The notes: generated by a model from the letters alone, not told the origin. A stretch of DNA of 58,953 nucleotides from Gammaproteobacteria bacterium (GCA_025356635.1 JANXRY010000020.1:1-58953), one strand, 5' to 3'; shown: positions 25,462 through 34,713, counted from the stretch's first letter. Numbers and translations: made by a program.

Positions 25462-25701
25462 ATGAGCACCATTGAAGAACGCGTCAAGAAGATCGTCATC
25501 GAGCAACTGGGCGTCAAAGAAGACGAAGCCACCAACAACGCCTCCTTCGTGGACGATCTGGGCGCCGATTCTCTCGACACCGTTGAGCTGGTGATGGCCC
25601 TCGAAGAAGAGTTCGAGTGCGAGATCCCGGACGAAGAAGCCGAGAAGATCACCTCCGTCCAGCAGGCGATCGATTACATCCAGGCGCACGTCAAGGCTTG
25701 A
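25462..25701 (+). CDS. acpP: Acyl carrier protein
   Basis: 79 residues, very acidic. The phosphopantetheine Ser is in [24 protein letters not shown] 25462 has GGGAGGAG about 8 nt upstream, one of the strongest ribosome sites in the window, fitting the high abundance of ACP. A 136-nt gap after fabG holds two possible -10 elements. Confidence 0.98.
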   Translation: MSTIEERVKKIVIEQLGVKEDEATNNASFVDDLGADSLDTVELVMALEEEFECEIPDEEAEKITSVQQAIDYIQAHVKA

Positions 25702-25789
25702 TTGGCGCGCGTGATGTTTCACCGGGGCCGCGCTTGCGCGGCCCTGTGTGTTTGTGCGGTTTTTCCTGGACATCGTTCGGAGCCAAGCC

Positions 25790-27028
25790 ATGAGCAAGCG
25801 TCGCGTCGTCGTCACTGGCCTCGGTATCGTCTCGCCGGTCGGTAATACCTTGGCAAACGCCTGGGATTCCGTCGTCAATGGCCGCTCCGGCATCGGCGCC
25901 ATCAGCCATTTCGACGCGTCTGCCTTCAACGCCCGCATCGCCGGCGAAGTCAGAGGCCTCGATCCCAAATCCTTCCTGCCGCCGAAAGACGTCAAGAAGA
26001 TGGATACCTTCATCCACTACGGACTGGCAGCGGCCTTCATGGCCATGGAGGATGCAGGCCTGGAGATCACCGAGGCCAACGCCGAGCGTGCCGGCGTGAT
26101 CATCGGGTCCGGCATCGGCGGCCTGCGCGGCATCGAGGAGACGGCGATCGATCTGCACCAGGGCGGCCCGCGCAAGGTGTCACCGTTCTACGTGCCGAGC
26201 ACGATCATCAACATGATTTCCGGCCAGTTGTGCATCCTCAAGGGCTTCAAGGGTCCGAACTTCACCGCCGTCTCGGCCTGCGCTTCGTCCAACCATTCGA
26301 TTGGCACTGCCATGCGCATGATCCAGTACGGTGATGCCGACATCATGGTCGCCGGCGGTGCCGAACACGGCTGCACGCCGACCGCAGTCGGCGGTTTCTG
26401 CGCAATGAAAGCGCTGTCGACCCGCAACGACGATCCATCCCGCGCCTCACGGCCCTGGGACAAGGATCGCGACGGTTTCGTGCTCGGCGACGGCGCCGGC
26501 ATCCTGGTGATCGAAGAATACGAACACGCCAAGGCGCGTGGCGCGCGCATCTACTGCGAACTCGCCGGCTTTGGCGCCAGCTCCGACGCTTACCACATGA
26601 CCGCGCCCAGCGAGAACGGCGAAGGCCCGGCCCGCTGCATGGCGATGGCGATGCGCGATGCCGGCGTCAATGCCGACCAGATCGAGTACCTGAATGCCCA
26701 CGGCACTTCGACGCCGCTCGGCGACCTGGCCGAGACCCAGGCGATGAAGCGTGCGCTCGGCGATCACGCCTACAAGACCATGATCAGCTCGACCAAGTCC
26801 ATGACCGGCCATCTGCTCGGCGCCGCCGGCGGTGTCGAGGCGATTTTTTCGGTGATGGCGTTGCACACGGGCGTGATCCCGCCGACCATCAACCTCGATG
26901 AGCCCGGCGAGGGCTGCGATCTCGATTACGTGCCAAATATCGCCCGCGAGAAGAAGATCGATGTCGCAATGTCGAACGGCTTCGGTTTTGGCGGCACCAA
27001 CGGCACGCTGGTATTCCGGCGCATCTGA
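25790..27028 (+). CDS. fabF: Beta-ketoacyl-ACP synthase II
   Basis: 412 residues. Elongation condensing enzyme: Cys in [13 protein letters not shown], His in [11 protein letters not shown] and His in [30 protein letters not shown] is the expected N-terminus. ATG 25790 follows GGAG by 8 nt; an earlier in-frame ATG at 25748 is less likely. It lies 88 nt after acpP. Confidence 0.97.
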   Translation: MSKRRVVVTGLGIVSPVGNTLANAWDSVVNGRSGIGAISHFDASAFNARIAGEVRGLDPKSFLPPKDVKKMDTFIHYGLAAAFMAMEDAGLEITEANAERAGVIIGSGIGGLRGIEETAIDLHQGGPRKVSPFYVPSTIINMISGQLCILKGFKGPNFTAVSACASSNHSIGTAMRMIQYGDADIMVAGGAEHGCTPTAVGGFCAMKALSTRNDDPSRASRPWDKDRDGFVLGDGAGILVIEEYEHAKARGARIYCELAGFGASSDAYHMTAPSENGEGPARCMAMAMRDAGVNADQIEYLNAHGTSTPLGDLAETQAMKRALGDHAYKTMISSTKSMTGHLLGAAGGVEAIFSVMALHTGVIPPTINLDEPGEGCDLDYVPNIAREKKIDVAMSNGFGFGGTNGTLVFRRI

Positions 27029-27050
27029 CCCGCGCCTGCGCGGCACACTC

Positions 27051-28397
27051 ATGATGCTGCGCGAATTACCCGGCTTGCCAGATCTGCTGAGCCTGCATCG
27101 CGCGCAATGTGCACGCTACCCACTTTTGCTGGAAAGTGTGGCTGGCGGCAATGCCATGTCGCGCTGGGATTTGTTGTTGGCCAGCGATCGCAGCGGTTTG
27201 CGGCTCGATCCCGACGGCGTGACTCGGCGGCTTGACGGTTCGCTGGCCGAGGGCGATTTCCTCGCGGTGCTGGATCGCGACTGGTCGGATTTGCATGATG
27301 CTGCGCCTTCGCACGAACTGCCGTTTCGCGGCGGCTGGGCGCTGTATCTTGGCTATGAACTCGCGGCGCAAATCGAACCCGTGTTGCGGCTGCCATCCGC
27401 ACCGGGCCCCTTGCCGATCGCGTTGGCCCTGCGTTGCCCTGGCGCGATTGTTCGTGACCGCAGCGACGGCCGCTGCTTCGCGATCTGCGAGCAGGATTTT
27501 GCAACATGGCTCGACGACATCGACGCCGATATCGCCCTAGCAAGAGCGTCGAGTACGGTTGCCCACCTGCCGGTGGCACGGGTGATCGAAGACGACCCGG
27601 GGAATTTCCTCGGTGGCGTTGCGCGCATCCACGAGTACTTGCGTGCCGGCGATGTCTTCCAGGTCAATCTTTCCCGCGCCTGGTGCGCCGAATTCGCGGA
27701 GCCGCCGGAGCCGGCGGCGCTGTACGCCCGCTTTTGCGAGGCGAATCCCTCGCCGTTCGCCGGGTTGCTGCAATTCGACGGCTGGGCGCTGGCCAGTTCC
27801 TCGCCCGAGCGGCTGGTGTCGGTACGCGCTGGCCGCGTCGAGACGCGACCCATCGCCGGCACGCGACCGCGCTTACCCGGCGACGACGATGCTGCGCGCA
27901 TCCGCGAATTGGTCGGGCATCCCAAGGAGCGCGCCGAGCACGTGATGCTGATCGATCTTGAGCGCAACGACCTCGGTCGCGTCTGCGAACCGGGCAGTGT
28001 CGAAGTGGATGAGCTGATGACCGTGGAAAGCTACGCGCATGTGCACCACATCGTTTCCAACGTGCGCGGCGAGTTGCGTGCCGGCGTCACTCCCGGCGAA
28101 GTCATCCGTGCGGTATTTCCTGGCGGCACCATCACCGGTTGCCCGAAAGTACGCTGCATGCAGATCATCGCCGAGCTCGAACGCGAAGGCCGCGGCCCTT
28201 ACACCGGCGCGCTTGGTTATTTGAATCGCGATGGCGATATGGACCTGAACATCCTGATCCGTAGCGCCTGGCTGCGCGGCAGCGAATTGCAACTGCGCGC
28301 CGGCGCGGGAATCGTCGTTGATTCGGACCCTGGGCATGAACTTCAGGAAACCCGCTCCAAGGCGCTCGGCCTGCTGCGTGCATTGGGGGTCGCATGA
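27051..28397 (+). CDS. pabB: Aminodeoxychorismate synthase component I
   Basis: 448 residues. Chorismate-binding enzyme making 4-amino-4-deoxychorismate for folate. Blocks present: GGWALYLGYELAAQIEP, SPERLVSVRAGRVETRPIAGTRPR, DLERNDLGRV, VFPGGTITGCPKVRCMQIIAELE and GAGIVVDSDPGHELQETRSKA. At the position where E. coli PabB has PIKGT (catalytic Lys) this protein has PIAGT, like anthranilate synthase TrpE. Coupling to pabC and the fab operon context favour PabB. ATG 27051, with another ATG at 27054. Confidence 0.85.
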   Translation: MMLRELPGLPDLLSLHRAQCARYPLLLESVAGGNAMSRWDLLLASDRSGLRLDPDGVTRRLDGSLAEGDFLAVLDRDWSDLHDAAPSHELPFRGGWALYLGYELAAQIEPVLRLPSAPGPLPIALALRCPGAIVRDRSDGRCFAICEQDFATWLDDIDADIALARASSTVAHLPVARVIEDDPGNFLGGVARIHEYLRAGDVFQVNLSRAWCAEFAEPPEPAALYARFCEANPSPFAGLLQFDGWALASSSPERLVSVRAGRVETRPIAGTRPRLPGDDDAARIRELVGHPKERAEHVMLIDLERNDLGRVCEPGSVEVDELMTVESYAHVHHIVSNVRGELRAGVTPGEVIRAVFPGGTITGCPKVRCMQIIAELEREGRGPYTGALGYLNRDGDMDLNILIRSAWLRGSELQLRAGAGIVVDSDPGHELQETRSKALGLLRALGVA

Positions 28398-29227
28398 AGT
28401 TATCGATTGAGAACTGGCGCGTGCTCGATGGCGCCGGCAATTTCATTGCGTTGGATGGCAACGACCGTGGTCTGGCCTACGGTGACGGCTTGTTCGAAAC
28501 GATGCGCATACATGACGGCCGGCCGGTGTGGTGGCGCGAACACTGGCAGCGGCTCGCGCGCGGCGCCGACGTACTGGGAATTCCCAGCCCCAACGAAGCG
28601 GCCATTGCCGCGCATACACTGGAACTGATCGCAGGTCGGTCGCAGGGAGTGCTCAAGCTGGTGCTCACACGCGGCGTCGGCGGACGCGGTTACGCACCAC
28701 CCATGCCTGCGCAAGCGACCGTGGTGCTCTCGTGGCATCACTTGCCCGGGCCGGAACCCGGCGATGGGTTGAACCTGCGCTGGTGCCAGCTACAGCTTTC
28801 CGAACAACCGGTTCTGGCTGGCATCAAACACGTGAACCGACTGGAAAATGTCCTGGCACGTGCCGAATGGAGCGATCCCGAGCTCCACGAAGGCCTGCTA
28901 TGCGATGCCCAAGGTCGGCTTGTTTCGGCCACGTCCAGCAATGTGTTCGTGCATCTGGACGGACGTTGGCAAACGCCCAGGATGGATCGTTGTGGTGTCG
29001 CCGGCATCGCCCGTGACTGGCTGCTGAAAAACATCCAGGACGCGGTCGTGGCCGACCTTACCCGGCAAGAAGTTCGAAGCTCTGCCGCGCTGATGGTTTG
29101 CAATTCTGTGCGCGGTATTCGTCAGGTGCGTCGCCTGGAAGCACAAGTCTGGCCGACGAGCCCGGCCGTGATCGAACTACGCCGCCTATTGGCCTTGGCC
29201 GAGCCGGCATTTGCGAGATCCCCTTGA
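28394..29227 (+). CDS. pabC: Aminodeoxychorismate lyase
   Basis: 277 residues. PLP-dependent fold type IV: DRGLAYGDGLFETMR near the start, Lys in GIKHVNRLENVLAR, and the phosphate-binding SATSSNVFVH. Converts aminodeoxychorismate to 4-aminobenzoate and pyruvate. ATGA overlap with pabB indicates coupled synthesis of the pathway partners. Confidence 0.95.
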   Translation: MKLSIENWRVLDGAGNFIALDGNDRGLAYGDGLFETMRIHDGRPVWWREHWQRLARGADVLGIPSPNEAAIAAHTLELIAGRSQGVLKLVLTRGVGGRGYAPPMPAQATVVLSWHHLPGPEPGDGLNLRWCQLQLSEQPVLAGIKHVNRLENVLARAEWSDPELHEGLLCDAQGRLVSATSSNVFVHLDGRWQTPRMDRCGVAGIARDWLLKNIQDAVVADLTRQEVRSSAALMVCNSVRGIRQVRRLEAQVWPTSPAVIELRRLLALAEPAFARSP

Positions 29228-29287
29228 TCGCGTTTCCTTCCGTGCCGCACTGGGCGACAATCAAGCATCAAGAGGGGGTCCAAGCCG

Positions 29288-30319
29288 GTGGCGCTAGCTA
29301 AGGGTTTCGTAAAACTGAAGCGTTGGATCGCTGTGTTGCTGGTGCTCGCAGCGGTCGTCGCCGGTGGCTTCATGGGGATCGTGCAGCAATTCGCCAGCCA
29401 TCCCATGCAGTTGCCGGCCGATGGCACGACGGTGATTATCGAGCCTGGCGATCATTTCGGAACGGTGCTGGCCAAACTGCGTGCCGCTGGTATCGATCAG
29501 GGCAACGATCTGCAATGGAAGGTACTGGCGACGACGATGCGGGTGGCGTCCAGGTTGCAGGCAGGCGAATACCTACTGTCGGGCCCGATTACGCCGCGTG
29601 ATTTGTTGTTGAAGCTCGCGCGCGGCGATGTCGTGCGCTATCGCTTCACGATCATCGAGGGCCGAAATTTTCGCGAACTGCGCGCGGCCTTGGCCAAAGA
29701 CAGCGATTTGCGCCATGACTTGCCGCAACTGGGCGATGCCGAAGTGATGGCGGCGCTCAGTCGCGACGGGCAATCGCCGGAAGGCCGTTTCCTGCCGGAA
29801 ACCTACCAGTACCGCCGTGGCATCAGCGATATTGAAATCCTGCGCATGGCCATGCAGGCCATGGACGCAGTACTTGCGAAATCATGGGAATCACGCGCTC
29901 CCGATCTGCCATTGGCGTCGCCCGAAGAATTGCTCACGCTGGCGTCGATCGTGGAAAAAGAAACCGGCAACGCCGAGGAACGCCCGCAGATCGCCGGCGT
30001 CTTCGTGCATCGTCTGAAGCTCGGCATGCGTCTGCAAACCGACCCGACGGTTATTTACGGCATGGGCAGCGCCTACGCCGGCAATATCCGCAAGCAGGAT
30101 CTCGAAACCGACACGCCCTACAACACCTACACCCGCGCAGGTTTGCCGCCGACCCCGATCACCATGCCCGGTAGCGCAGCGATCGCGGCAGCGGCGCATC
30201 CGGCTCTGGGCAGCGCGCTGTATTTCGTTGCTCGCGGCGACGGCAGCGGCCGGCATGTGTTTGCGGCAAGCTATGCGGAGCATTCCGCCAACATCAACAA
30301 GTACCAGTTGAAACGATGA
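29288..30319 (+). CDS. mltG: Endolytic murein transglycosylase MltG
   Basis: 343 residues. One N-terminal membrane helix (WIAVLLVLAAVVAGGFMG), a LysM-like region and the YceG domain with the catalytic Glu in LASIVEKETGNAEERPQIAGVF, then LQTDPTVIYGMG and YNTYTRAGLPPTPI. Cuts nascent glycan strands in the periplasm. GTG 29288 with GAGGGGG about 10 nt upstream. It lies 60 nt after pabC and overlaps tmk by ATGA. Confidence 0.95.
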   Translation: MALAKGFVKLKRWIAVLLVLAAVVAGGFMGIVQQFASHPMQLPADGTTVIIEPGDHFGTVLAKLRAAGIDQGNDLQWKVLATTMRVASRLQAGEYLLSGPITPRDLLLKLARGDVVRYRFTIIEGRNFRELRAALAKDSDLRHDLPQLGDAEVMAALSRDGQSPEGRFLPETYQYRRGISDIEILRMAMQAMDAVLAKSWESRAPDLPLASPEELLTLASIVEKETGNAEERPQIAGVFVHRLKLGMRLQTDPTVIYGMGSAYAGNIRKQDLETDTPYNTYTRAGLPPTPITMPGSAAIAAAAHPALGSALYFVARGDGSGRHVFAASYAEHSANINKYQLKR

Positions 30320-30945
30320 CGATCGGCAGGCTAATCACCATCGAAGGCGGCGAGGGCGCCGGCAAATCCACCGTGATCGACGCGATCCGCGGGCTGCTGG
30401 CCGGTCGCGGGCGAGAAGTCGTGGCGACGCGCGAACCCGGTGGCACCCCGGCCGGCGAGGCAATCCGGGCTATCCTGCTCGACCCGACACGGTCGCTGCT
30501 GCCGGAAACCGAATTGCTGCTGATGTTCGCGGCTCGTGCGCAACTGGTCCGCGAGACCATCCTGCCGGCGCTGGCGCGTGGCGCCGTGGTGCTCAGCGAT
30601 CGCTTCACCGATGCGAGCTTCGCCTACCAGGGCGGCGGCCGCGGCATGGACATGGGCCGGATCGCCGAGCTCGAACGCTGGGTCGCTGGCATCAAGCCGG
30701 ATCTCACGCTGCTGCTCGATCTTGGCGTGGATCAGGGTCTGGCGCGCGCTCGTGGTCGTGGTGGCGAGCCCGATCGCATCGAACGCGAGGATTCGGCTTT
30801 CTTCGAACGCGTACGCACCGTCTACCTGGCACGTGCTGCGTCGGAGCCAGAACGCTGGCGGGTGATCGATGCCAGCCGCCCGGTTGACGAGGTGGTCACG
30901 CAAGTTCGCGCGGAGCTTGACGCGTGGCTGGAGTCATTGCCGTGA
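30316..30945 (+). CDS. tmk: Thymidylate kinase
   Basis: 209 residues. P-loop EGGEGAGKST, TREPGGTPAGEAIR, DRFTDASFAYQGGGR and the lid RGGEPDRIEREDSAFFERVR. Phosphorylates dTMP to dTDP. It overlaps mltG (ATGA) and holB (GTGA), as in the E. coli order yceG-tmk-holB. Confidence 0.97.
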   Translation: MTIGRLITIEGGEGAGKSTVIDAIRGLLAGRGREVVATREPGGTPAGEAIRAILLDPTRSLLPETELLLMFAARAQLVRETILPALARGAVVLSDRFTDASFAYQGGGRGMDMGRIAELERWVAGIKPDLTLLLDLGVDQGLARARGRGGEPDRIEREDSAFFERVRTVYLARAASEPERWRVIDASRPVDEVVTQVRAELDAWLESLP

Positions 30946-31904
30946 CGACGCTTGCCCCCTGGCAGGAATCCGTACTCGACTCGGCGCTGCGTGCGATCGA
31001 CCAGGATCGTCTCGGTCACGCATTGTTGCTGTGTGGGCCACCGGTGATCGGCAAGCGCGCAGTTGCGGAAATCCTCGCTAGGCGTTTGTTGTGCACGACC
31101 CCGAATGCAAGCGGCCGTGCCTGCGGGCAATGCCGTAGTTGCCGCTTGTTCGCCGCCGGAACCCATGCCGACATCCAGCGCGTGAGTTTCGAACTCAATG
31201 ACAAGGGCGACAAACTCAAAACCGAAATCTCCGTGGATCAGATCCGCCGGCTCGGGCAATGGTTCTCGTTGACACCGCAATTCGGGAATATCCAGGTGGC
31301 GGTCATCGCTCCTGCCGAAGGAATGAACATGTCGGCAGCAAATGCCTTGCTCAAGACCTTGGAGGAGCCGTCGTCCAATCGGTACCTGTTGTTGGTTACC
31401 GACCATCCAGGACGCTTGCCGACAACGATCCGCAGCCGCTGCCAGCGAATCGAATTCCGGTTGCCGGAGCCCGCGGCCGCACGCCAATGGTTGCGCGAAC
31501 GCGGCGTGGCCGATGCCGATGCCGCCGCTGCGCTCGCCGCCGCGCGTGGCCATCCCGGCCTCGCTGCCGATTGGCTGGAACAGGGCGGGCTCAGGTTGCG
31601 CCAGGAAGTGGGCGCCGACCTTGACGCGCTGGCGACGGGGCGCATCAGCCCCGTGGCGGTGGCCCAGCGCTGGCTTGCCGACGATTTAGCCGACCTTCGC
31701 CTGCGTTTCGCCGCCGACCTTGCCCTGGACACCGGCAAGGCGCGGCGCGAGGGCAGCAATACCGCGGGCGAAGTTGGCCGGATTGGGGACTGGTTCGATG
31801 CGCTGAATCGGTGTCGAATGCAGCTGCGCTCGCCATTGCGCCACGATCTGGTACTGGCGGGATTGCTGCACGAATGGGGTAACATGTCCCGGCGCGCAGG
31901 CTAG
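30942..31904 (+). CDS. holB: DNA polymerase III subunit delta'
   Basis: 320 residues. Clamp-loader stator: GHALLLCGPPVIGKRAVAEILA (degenerate P-loop, as expected for delta'), zinc module CGQCRSCRLFAAGTHAD, and SANALLKTLEEPSSNRYLLLVTD with SRCQRIEF. GTG 30942 overlaps the tmk stop and has GGAG 8 nt upstream; GTG 30924 is in frame but inside tmk. Confidence 0.94.
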   Translation: MTTLAPWQESVLDSALRAIDQDRLGHALLLCGPPVIGKRAVAEILARRLLCTTPNASGRACGQCRSCRLFAAGTHADIQRVSFELNDKGDKLKTEISVDQIRRLGQWFSLTPQFGNIQVAVIAPAEGMNMSAANALLKTLEEPSSNRYLLLVTDHPGRLPTTIRSRCQRIEFRLPEPAAARQWLRERGVADADAAAALAAARGHPGLAADWLEQGGLRLRQEVGADLDALATGRISPVAVAQRWLADDLADLRLRFAADLALDTGKARREGSNTAGEVGRIGDWFDALNRCRMQLRSPLRHDLVLAGLLHEWGNMSRRAG

Positions 31905-31936
31905 ACGGCAGGCGTTGGTCAGGAAGGAGTCGAGAC

Positions 31937-32296
31937 ATGGTCGGTGGTGGAGCAGGCGCACGCCAAGGCATTCTTTCGCGGGCGATCAAGGACAAGGCGG
32001 AGCTGTTCGGCGCCTACATGCCATTCGTGAAAGGCGGCGGTATCTTCATTCCCACGCCCAAGCGTTATACGCTCGGCGACGAAGTTTTCCTGTTGCTCTC
32101 GCTCCCCGACGACAAGGATCGCCTGCCGATCCCTGGCAAGGTCGTCTGGATCACGCCGGCTGGTTCCCAGGGTAATCGTACCGCCGGTATCGGCGTGCAG
32201 TTCAGCGAATCCGCCGAGGCCGAGATCGCCAAGGGCAAGATCGAAGCGCTGCTCGCTGGCATCCTGGAATCAGACAAACCCACTTTGACGATGTGA
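31937..32296 (+). CDS. pilZ: Type IV pilus assembly protein PilZ
   Basis: 119 residues, one PilZ domain. YMPFVKGGGIFIPTPKRYTLGDEVFLLLSLPD and GKVVWITPAG...GIGVQFSE match the canonical Pseudomonas/Xanthomonas PilZ that follows holB. The RxxxR and (D/N)xSxxG c-di-GMP motifs are absent, as in canonical PilZ, which acts through protein contacts with PilB and FimX. AGGAAGGAG lies before ATG 31937. Confidence 0.93.
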   Translation: MVGGGAGARQGILSRAIKDKAELFGAYMPFVKGGGIFIPTPKRYTLGDEVFLLLSLPDDKDRLPIPGKVVWITPAGSQGNRTAGIGVQFSESAEAEIAKGKIEALLAGILESDKPTLTM

Positions 32297-32314
32297 CGCC
32301 CTGAAGCAAGCGTT

Positions 32315-32713
32315 TCAGCGGAAGAACAACATCCGCATCGTCATCCCGCCAGCCACGGCAACCAGGATGAACAGCAGGGCGATCCGGATTTTCATAAGGC
32401 GGCGCTGCGGGTCCGCTGTGGCCTTGCTGTCGAATTGCAACGCGTCCGGTAAGTAAGATGGCGCTTGCGCGGCTTCCAGCAAGCCAAGTTCATGCATGAG
32501 CTCGCGGGCGCGCTTGTAGTCGTCGGACTTGATGATCCAGACGGCGGCTTGCTCGTCATCCGTTTTTTGTTTTTCCGAATAGCTGAACTGGCGACGGCTG
32601 TAGGCTTTGTAGGAACGACCGCCGCTGACCTTGTGTTCGATGCCGGCATCGGCCAATAGTTGGGCGACTGCCTCGACATTTTCCAGTCGCGGCGAAGTGA
32701 ACAATTGGCGCAT
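32315..32713 (-). CDS. DUF6164 family membrane protein
   Basis: 132 residues. A soluble N-terminal part (RQLFTSPRLENVEAVAQLLADAGIEHKV) resembling DUF2007/signal-transducing PII-like modules, and a single C-terminal helix (IRIALLFILVAVAGGMTMRML). I recall this arrangement as DUF6164, commonly beside tesB in this lineage. Its ATG overlaps the tesB stop (TGATG), so it is co-translated with tesB. Function unknown. Confidence 0.6.
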   Translation of the reverse strand: MRQLFTSPRLENVEAVAQLLADAGIEHKVSGGRSYKAYSRRQFSYSEKQKTDDEQAAVWIIKSDDYKRARELMHELGLLEAAQAPSYLPDALQFDSKATADPQRRLMKIRIALLFILVAVAGGMTMRMLFFR

Positions 32714-33606
32714 CAGCTCGCCTCGCCCTGCTTGGGCAACTCTTCGGGCAACACGCGGATGAGGCCTTCCTGCGCCACTGAAGCGACCAGCACGCCCTCG
32801 CGGGTGAAGAACTGGCCGCGCGCCAGGCCGCGCGCATTCTGGGCGGTGGGGCTGTCCAGCGAATACAGCAACCAATCGTCGACCCGGAACGGGCGGTGGA
32901 ACCACATCGCATGGTCGAGCGAGGCCATCTGCACGTTCGGTTGGTAGTAGCTGATCCCGTGTGGAAACGTCGTCGTGCCGAGCAGGTAGAAATCCGAGGC
33001 ATAGGCGAGCAGGGCACGATGCAGTTCCTGGGAATCGTCGACTTTGTCGATCAGGCGCAGCCACACTTGCTGATAGGGCGGACGCTTGGGCGGTTTGACC
33101 TCGTCGCGCGGATAGATCGGGCGCATCTCGAACGGTCCCATGCGCGACAGCCAGCGCTGCATTTTCTCCGGCAGCGTCGCCAGAATTTCCGGGCTCGGTG
33201 AATGGGTTGGTTCGACGTCTTCGGGCTTCGGCACTTCCGGCATGTTGAACTGGTGCTCGACGCCCGGTTCGACTTTCTGGAAGGAGGCGGCGAACACCAG
33301 GATCGGCTGGCCGTGCTGGATTGCTGTCACCCGGCGCACCGAAAAGCTGTGGCCGTCGCGGGTGCGGTCAACATCGAACACGATCGGCGCGGTAATGTCG
33401 CCAGCGCGCAGGAAATAGGCGTGGATCGAATGCACGCTGCGGCCTTCGTCGACCGTCTGCTGCGCCGCCGACAGCGATTGGCCGAGCACCTGGCCACCGA
33501 ACACGTATTTGGTGCCGATGTCGCGGCTCTGGCCACGGAACAGATTGTCTTCCAGTCGCTCGAGTGTGAGCAGGTCGACGAGTTCGGAAACGACGGGTGC
33601 GGTCAT
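32713..33606 (-). CDS. tesB: Acyl-CoA thioesterase II
   Basis: 297 residues. Double hot-dog fold; ESVHSIHAY-like block SVHSIHAYFLRAGD, GHSFSVRRVTAIQHGQPI, and the second half with DHAMWFHRPFRVDDWLLYSLDSP and ARGLARGQFFTREGVLVASVAQEGLIR, including the Gln/Thr of the TesB active site. Hydrolyses medium and long acyl-CoA. ATG 33606 has no Shine-Dalgarno; TATAAT ends 6 nt upstream, so a leaderless message is likely. Confidence 0.93.
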   Translation of the reverse strand: MTAPVVSELVDLLTLERLEDNLFRGQSRDIGTKYVFGGQVLGQSLSAAQQTVDEGRSVHSIHAYFLRAGDITAPIVFDVDRTRDGHSFSVRRVTAIQHGQPILVFAASFQKVEPGVEHQFNMPEVPKPEDVEPTHSPSPEILATLPEKMQRWLSRMGPFEMRPIYPRDEVKPPKRPPYQQVWLRLIDKVDDSQELHRALLAYASDFYLLGTTTFPHGISYYQPNVQMASLDHAMWFHRPFRVDDWLLYSLDSPTAQNARGLARGQFFTREGVLVASVAQEGLIRVLPEELPKQGEAS

Positions 33607-33612
33607 GGCGCG

Positions 33613-33618
33613 ATTATA
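33613..33618 (-). promoter_or_regulatory. Consensus -10 for leaderless tesB
   Basis: On the minus strand a perfect TATAAT (33618-33613), then CGCGCC, then the tesB ATG at 33606. The expected start site falls on the A of the ATG. The TAA within the hexamer (33616-33614) is also the stop codon of the upstream amidase gene. No convincing -35 was found. Confidence 0.6.
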
Positions 33619-34171
33619 CCGTGCGCTGCAATCCGCTCGCGGCCAATATCTGCGGCCACGGGAACAACGGCCCGGGGTCGCGCTTGCGTGCGACCTGGGT
33701 GTCGGCATCGTCACTGGCGGGCACCAGGGTAGTGTCGAGATCCTCGTGGCCGGCGATCTGTGCCAGGTTAGGCAGGTCACGGCGCAAACGCGTCAAAAGC
33801 GCTGCCAGCGCGGCGATCTGTGCCGATGTGTACGGCTCGGCCATCGCCTGATGGCGGGAGTCGTACCAATGCGGATAACGGCCGGTATTGACCAATTCGA
33901 TACCGACCGATCGAGGGTTGTAACCGCGCGTATGGTGGGCGATTCGCTCGGGCCGTACAAAGGCGTGGACGGCGCCATCGCGATCGATGTAGTAGTGGCC
34001 GCTGTTGCCGGTGCCGGCGTCGTAGTGCACGCGCTCGCCGTATTCGCGCGCCATCGCCAAGTCCGGCAGTTCGGTGCAGTGGATCACCACTAGGTCGATA
34101 GCGGCAATGGGCCGTGCTTCGAGCCGATCTTCGTAGGGCAGGGGCCAGGTGCGCAGGTCGAGGGCGGTCAT
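33614..34171 (-). CDS. N-acetylmuramoyl-L-alanine amidase (AmpD-like)
   Basis: 185 residues, no signal peptide, so a cytoplasmic cell-wall-recycling amidase is likely. Amidase_2 fold: LVVIHCTELP (first zinc His), GHYYIDRDGAVHAFV, SVGIELVNTGRYPHWY, IAGHEDLDTTLVP (second zinc His) and RKRDPGPLFPW (third ligand Asp and catalytic Lys/Arg). It resembles E. coli AmpD (183 residues) over the last two thirds but has a shorter N-terminal loop. ATG 34171 has no Shine-Dalgarno; a -10-like TAGCAT lies 6 nt before it. Confidence 0.85.
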   Translation of the reverse strand: MTALDLRTWPLPYEDRLEARPIAAIDLVVIHCTELPDLAMAREYGERVHYDAGTGNSGHYYIDRDGAVHAFVRPERIAHHTRGYNPRSVGIELVNTGRYPHWYDSRHQAMAEPYTSAQIAALAALLTRLRRDLPNLAQIAGHEDLDTTLVPASDDADTQVARKRDPGPLFPWPQILAASGLQRTV

Positions 34172-34177
34172 GGCCGC

Positions 34178-34187
34178 ATGCTAGCAT
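34178..34187. promoter_or_regulatory. Palindromic divergent -10 (ATGCTAGCAT)
   Basis: A perfect 10-bp palindrome that supplies TAGCAT on both strands. On the minus strand TAGCAT-GCGGCC-ATG would make the amidase mRNA leaderless (start at 34171). On the plus strand the start would be near 34194, giving the MOSC gene a 16-nt leader with GGAG. Confidence 0.4.
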
Positions 34188-34209
34188 TCGCGCCATTCTG
34201 GAGTTCTTG

Positions 34210-34713
34210 ATGACCCTGCCAGCCACCGATTCTGCACTGGGCCAGCTAATGGCGACTTTGCCTCGTGCCGGGCGGGTCGAATGGATTGGCCTGCGCCCGG
34301 CACGTGATGTACTGATGCGTGAAATCAGTGAAGTCGTCGCCGAAGCCGGCAAGGGTCTGGTCGGCGATCGTTACGCCAGCGGCAGCGGCAAGCGTGGCAT
34401 CACTCTGATTCAGTCCGAACATCTGCCGGCGATCGCGGCATTGGCCGGTCATGCCTCGGTGAATCCGCAGTTGCTGCGCCGCAATCTCGTCGTTTCCGGC
34501 ATTCCATTGATCGCTTTGAAGGGCCGTCGTTTCCGCATTGGCGACGTGTTGCTCGAAGGGACCGATTCCTGCGATCCCTGCTCGCGCATGGAAGCCGCGC
34601 TCGGGCCGGGCGGTTACAACGCCATGCGTGGTCATGGTGGTTTGTGCGCGCGCATTGTTGAAGGCGGAACAATCCGGATCGGCGACGCGCTGCAACCGGA
34701 GTCACAGTCTTGA
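34210..34713 (+). CDS. MOSC domain-containing protein
   Basis: 167 residues. A beta-rich MOSC domain with [38 protein letters not shown], including the conserved Cys that carries sulfur, and [24 protein letters not shown] proteins transfer sulfur or bind molybdenum cofactor; the substrate is unknown. ATG 34210 with GGAG 7 nt upstream. The stop overlaps the next gene by TTGA. Confidence 0.85.
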   Translation: MTLPATDSALGQLMATLPRAGRVEWIGLRPARDVLMREISEVVAEAGKGLVGDRYASGSGKRGITLIQSEHLPAIAALAGHASVNPQLLRRNLVVSGIPLIALKGRRFRIGDVLLEGTDSCDPCSRMEAALGPGGYNAMRGHGGLCARIVEGGTIRIGDALQPESQS

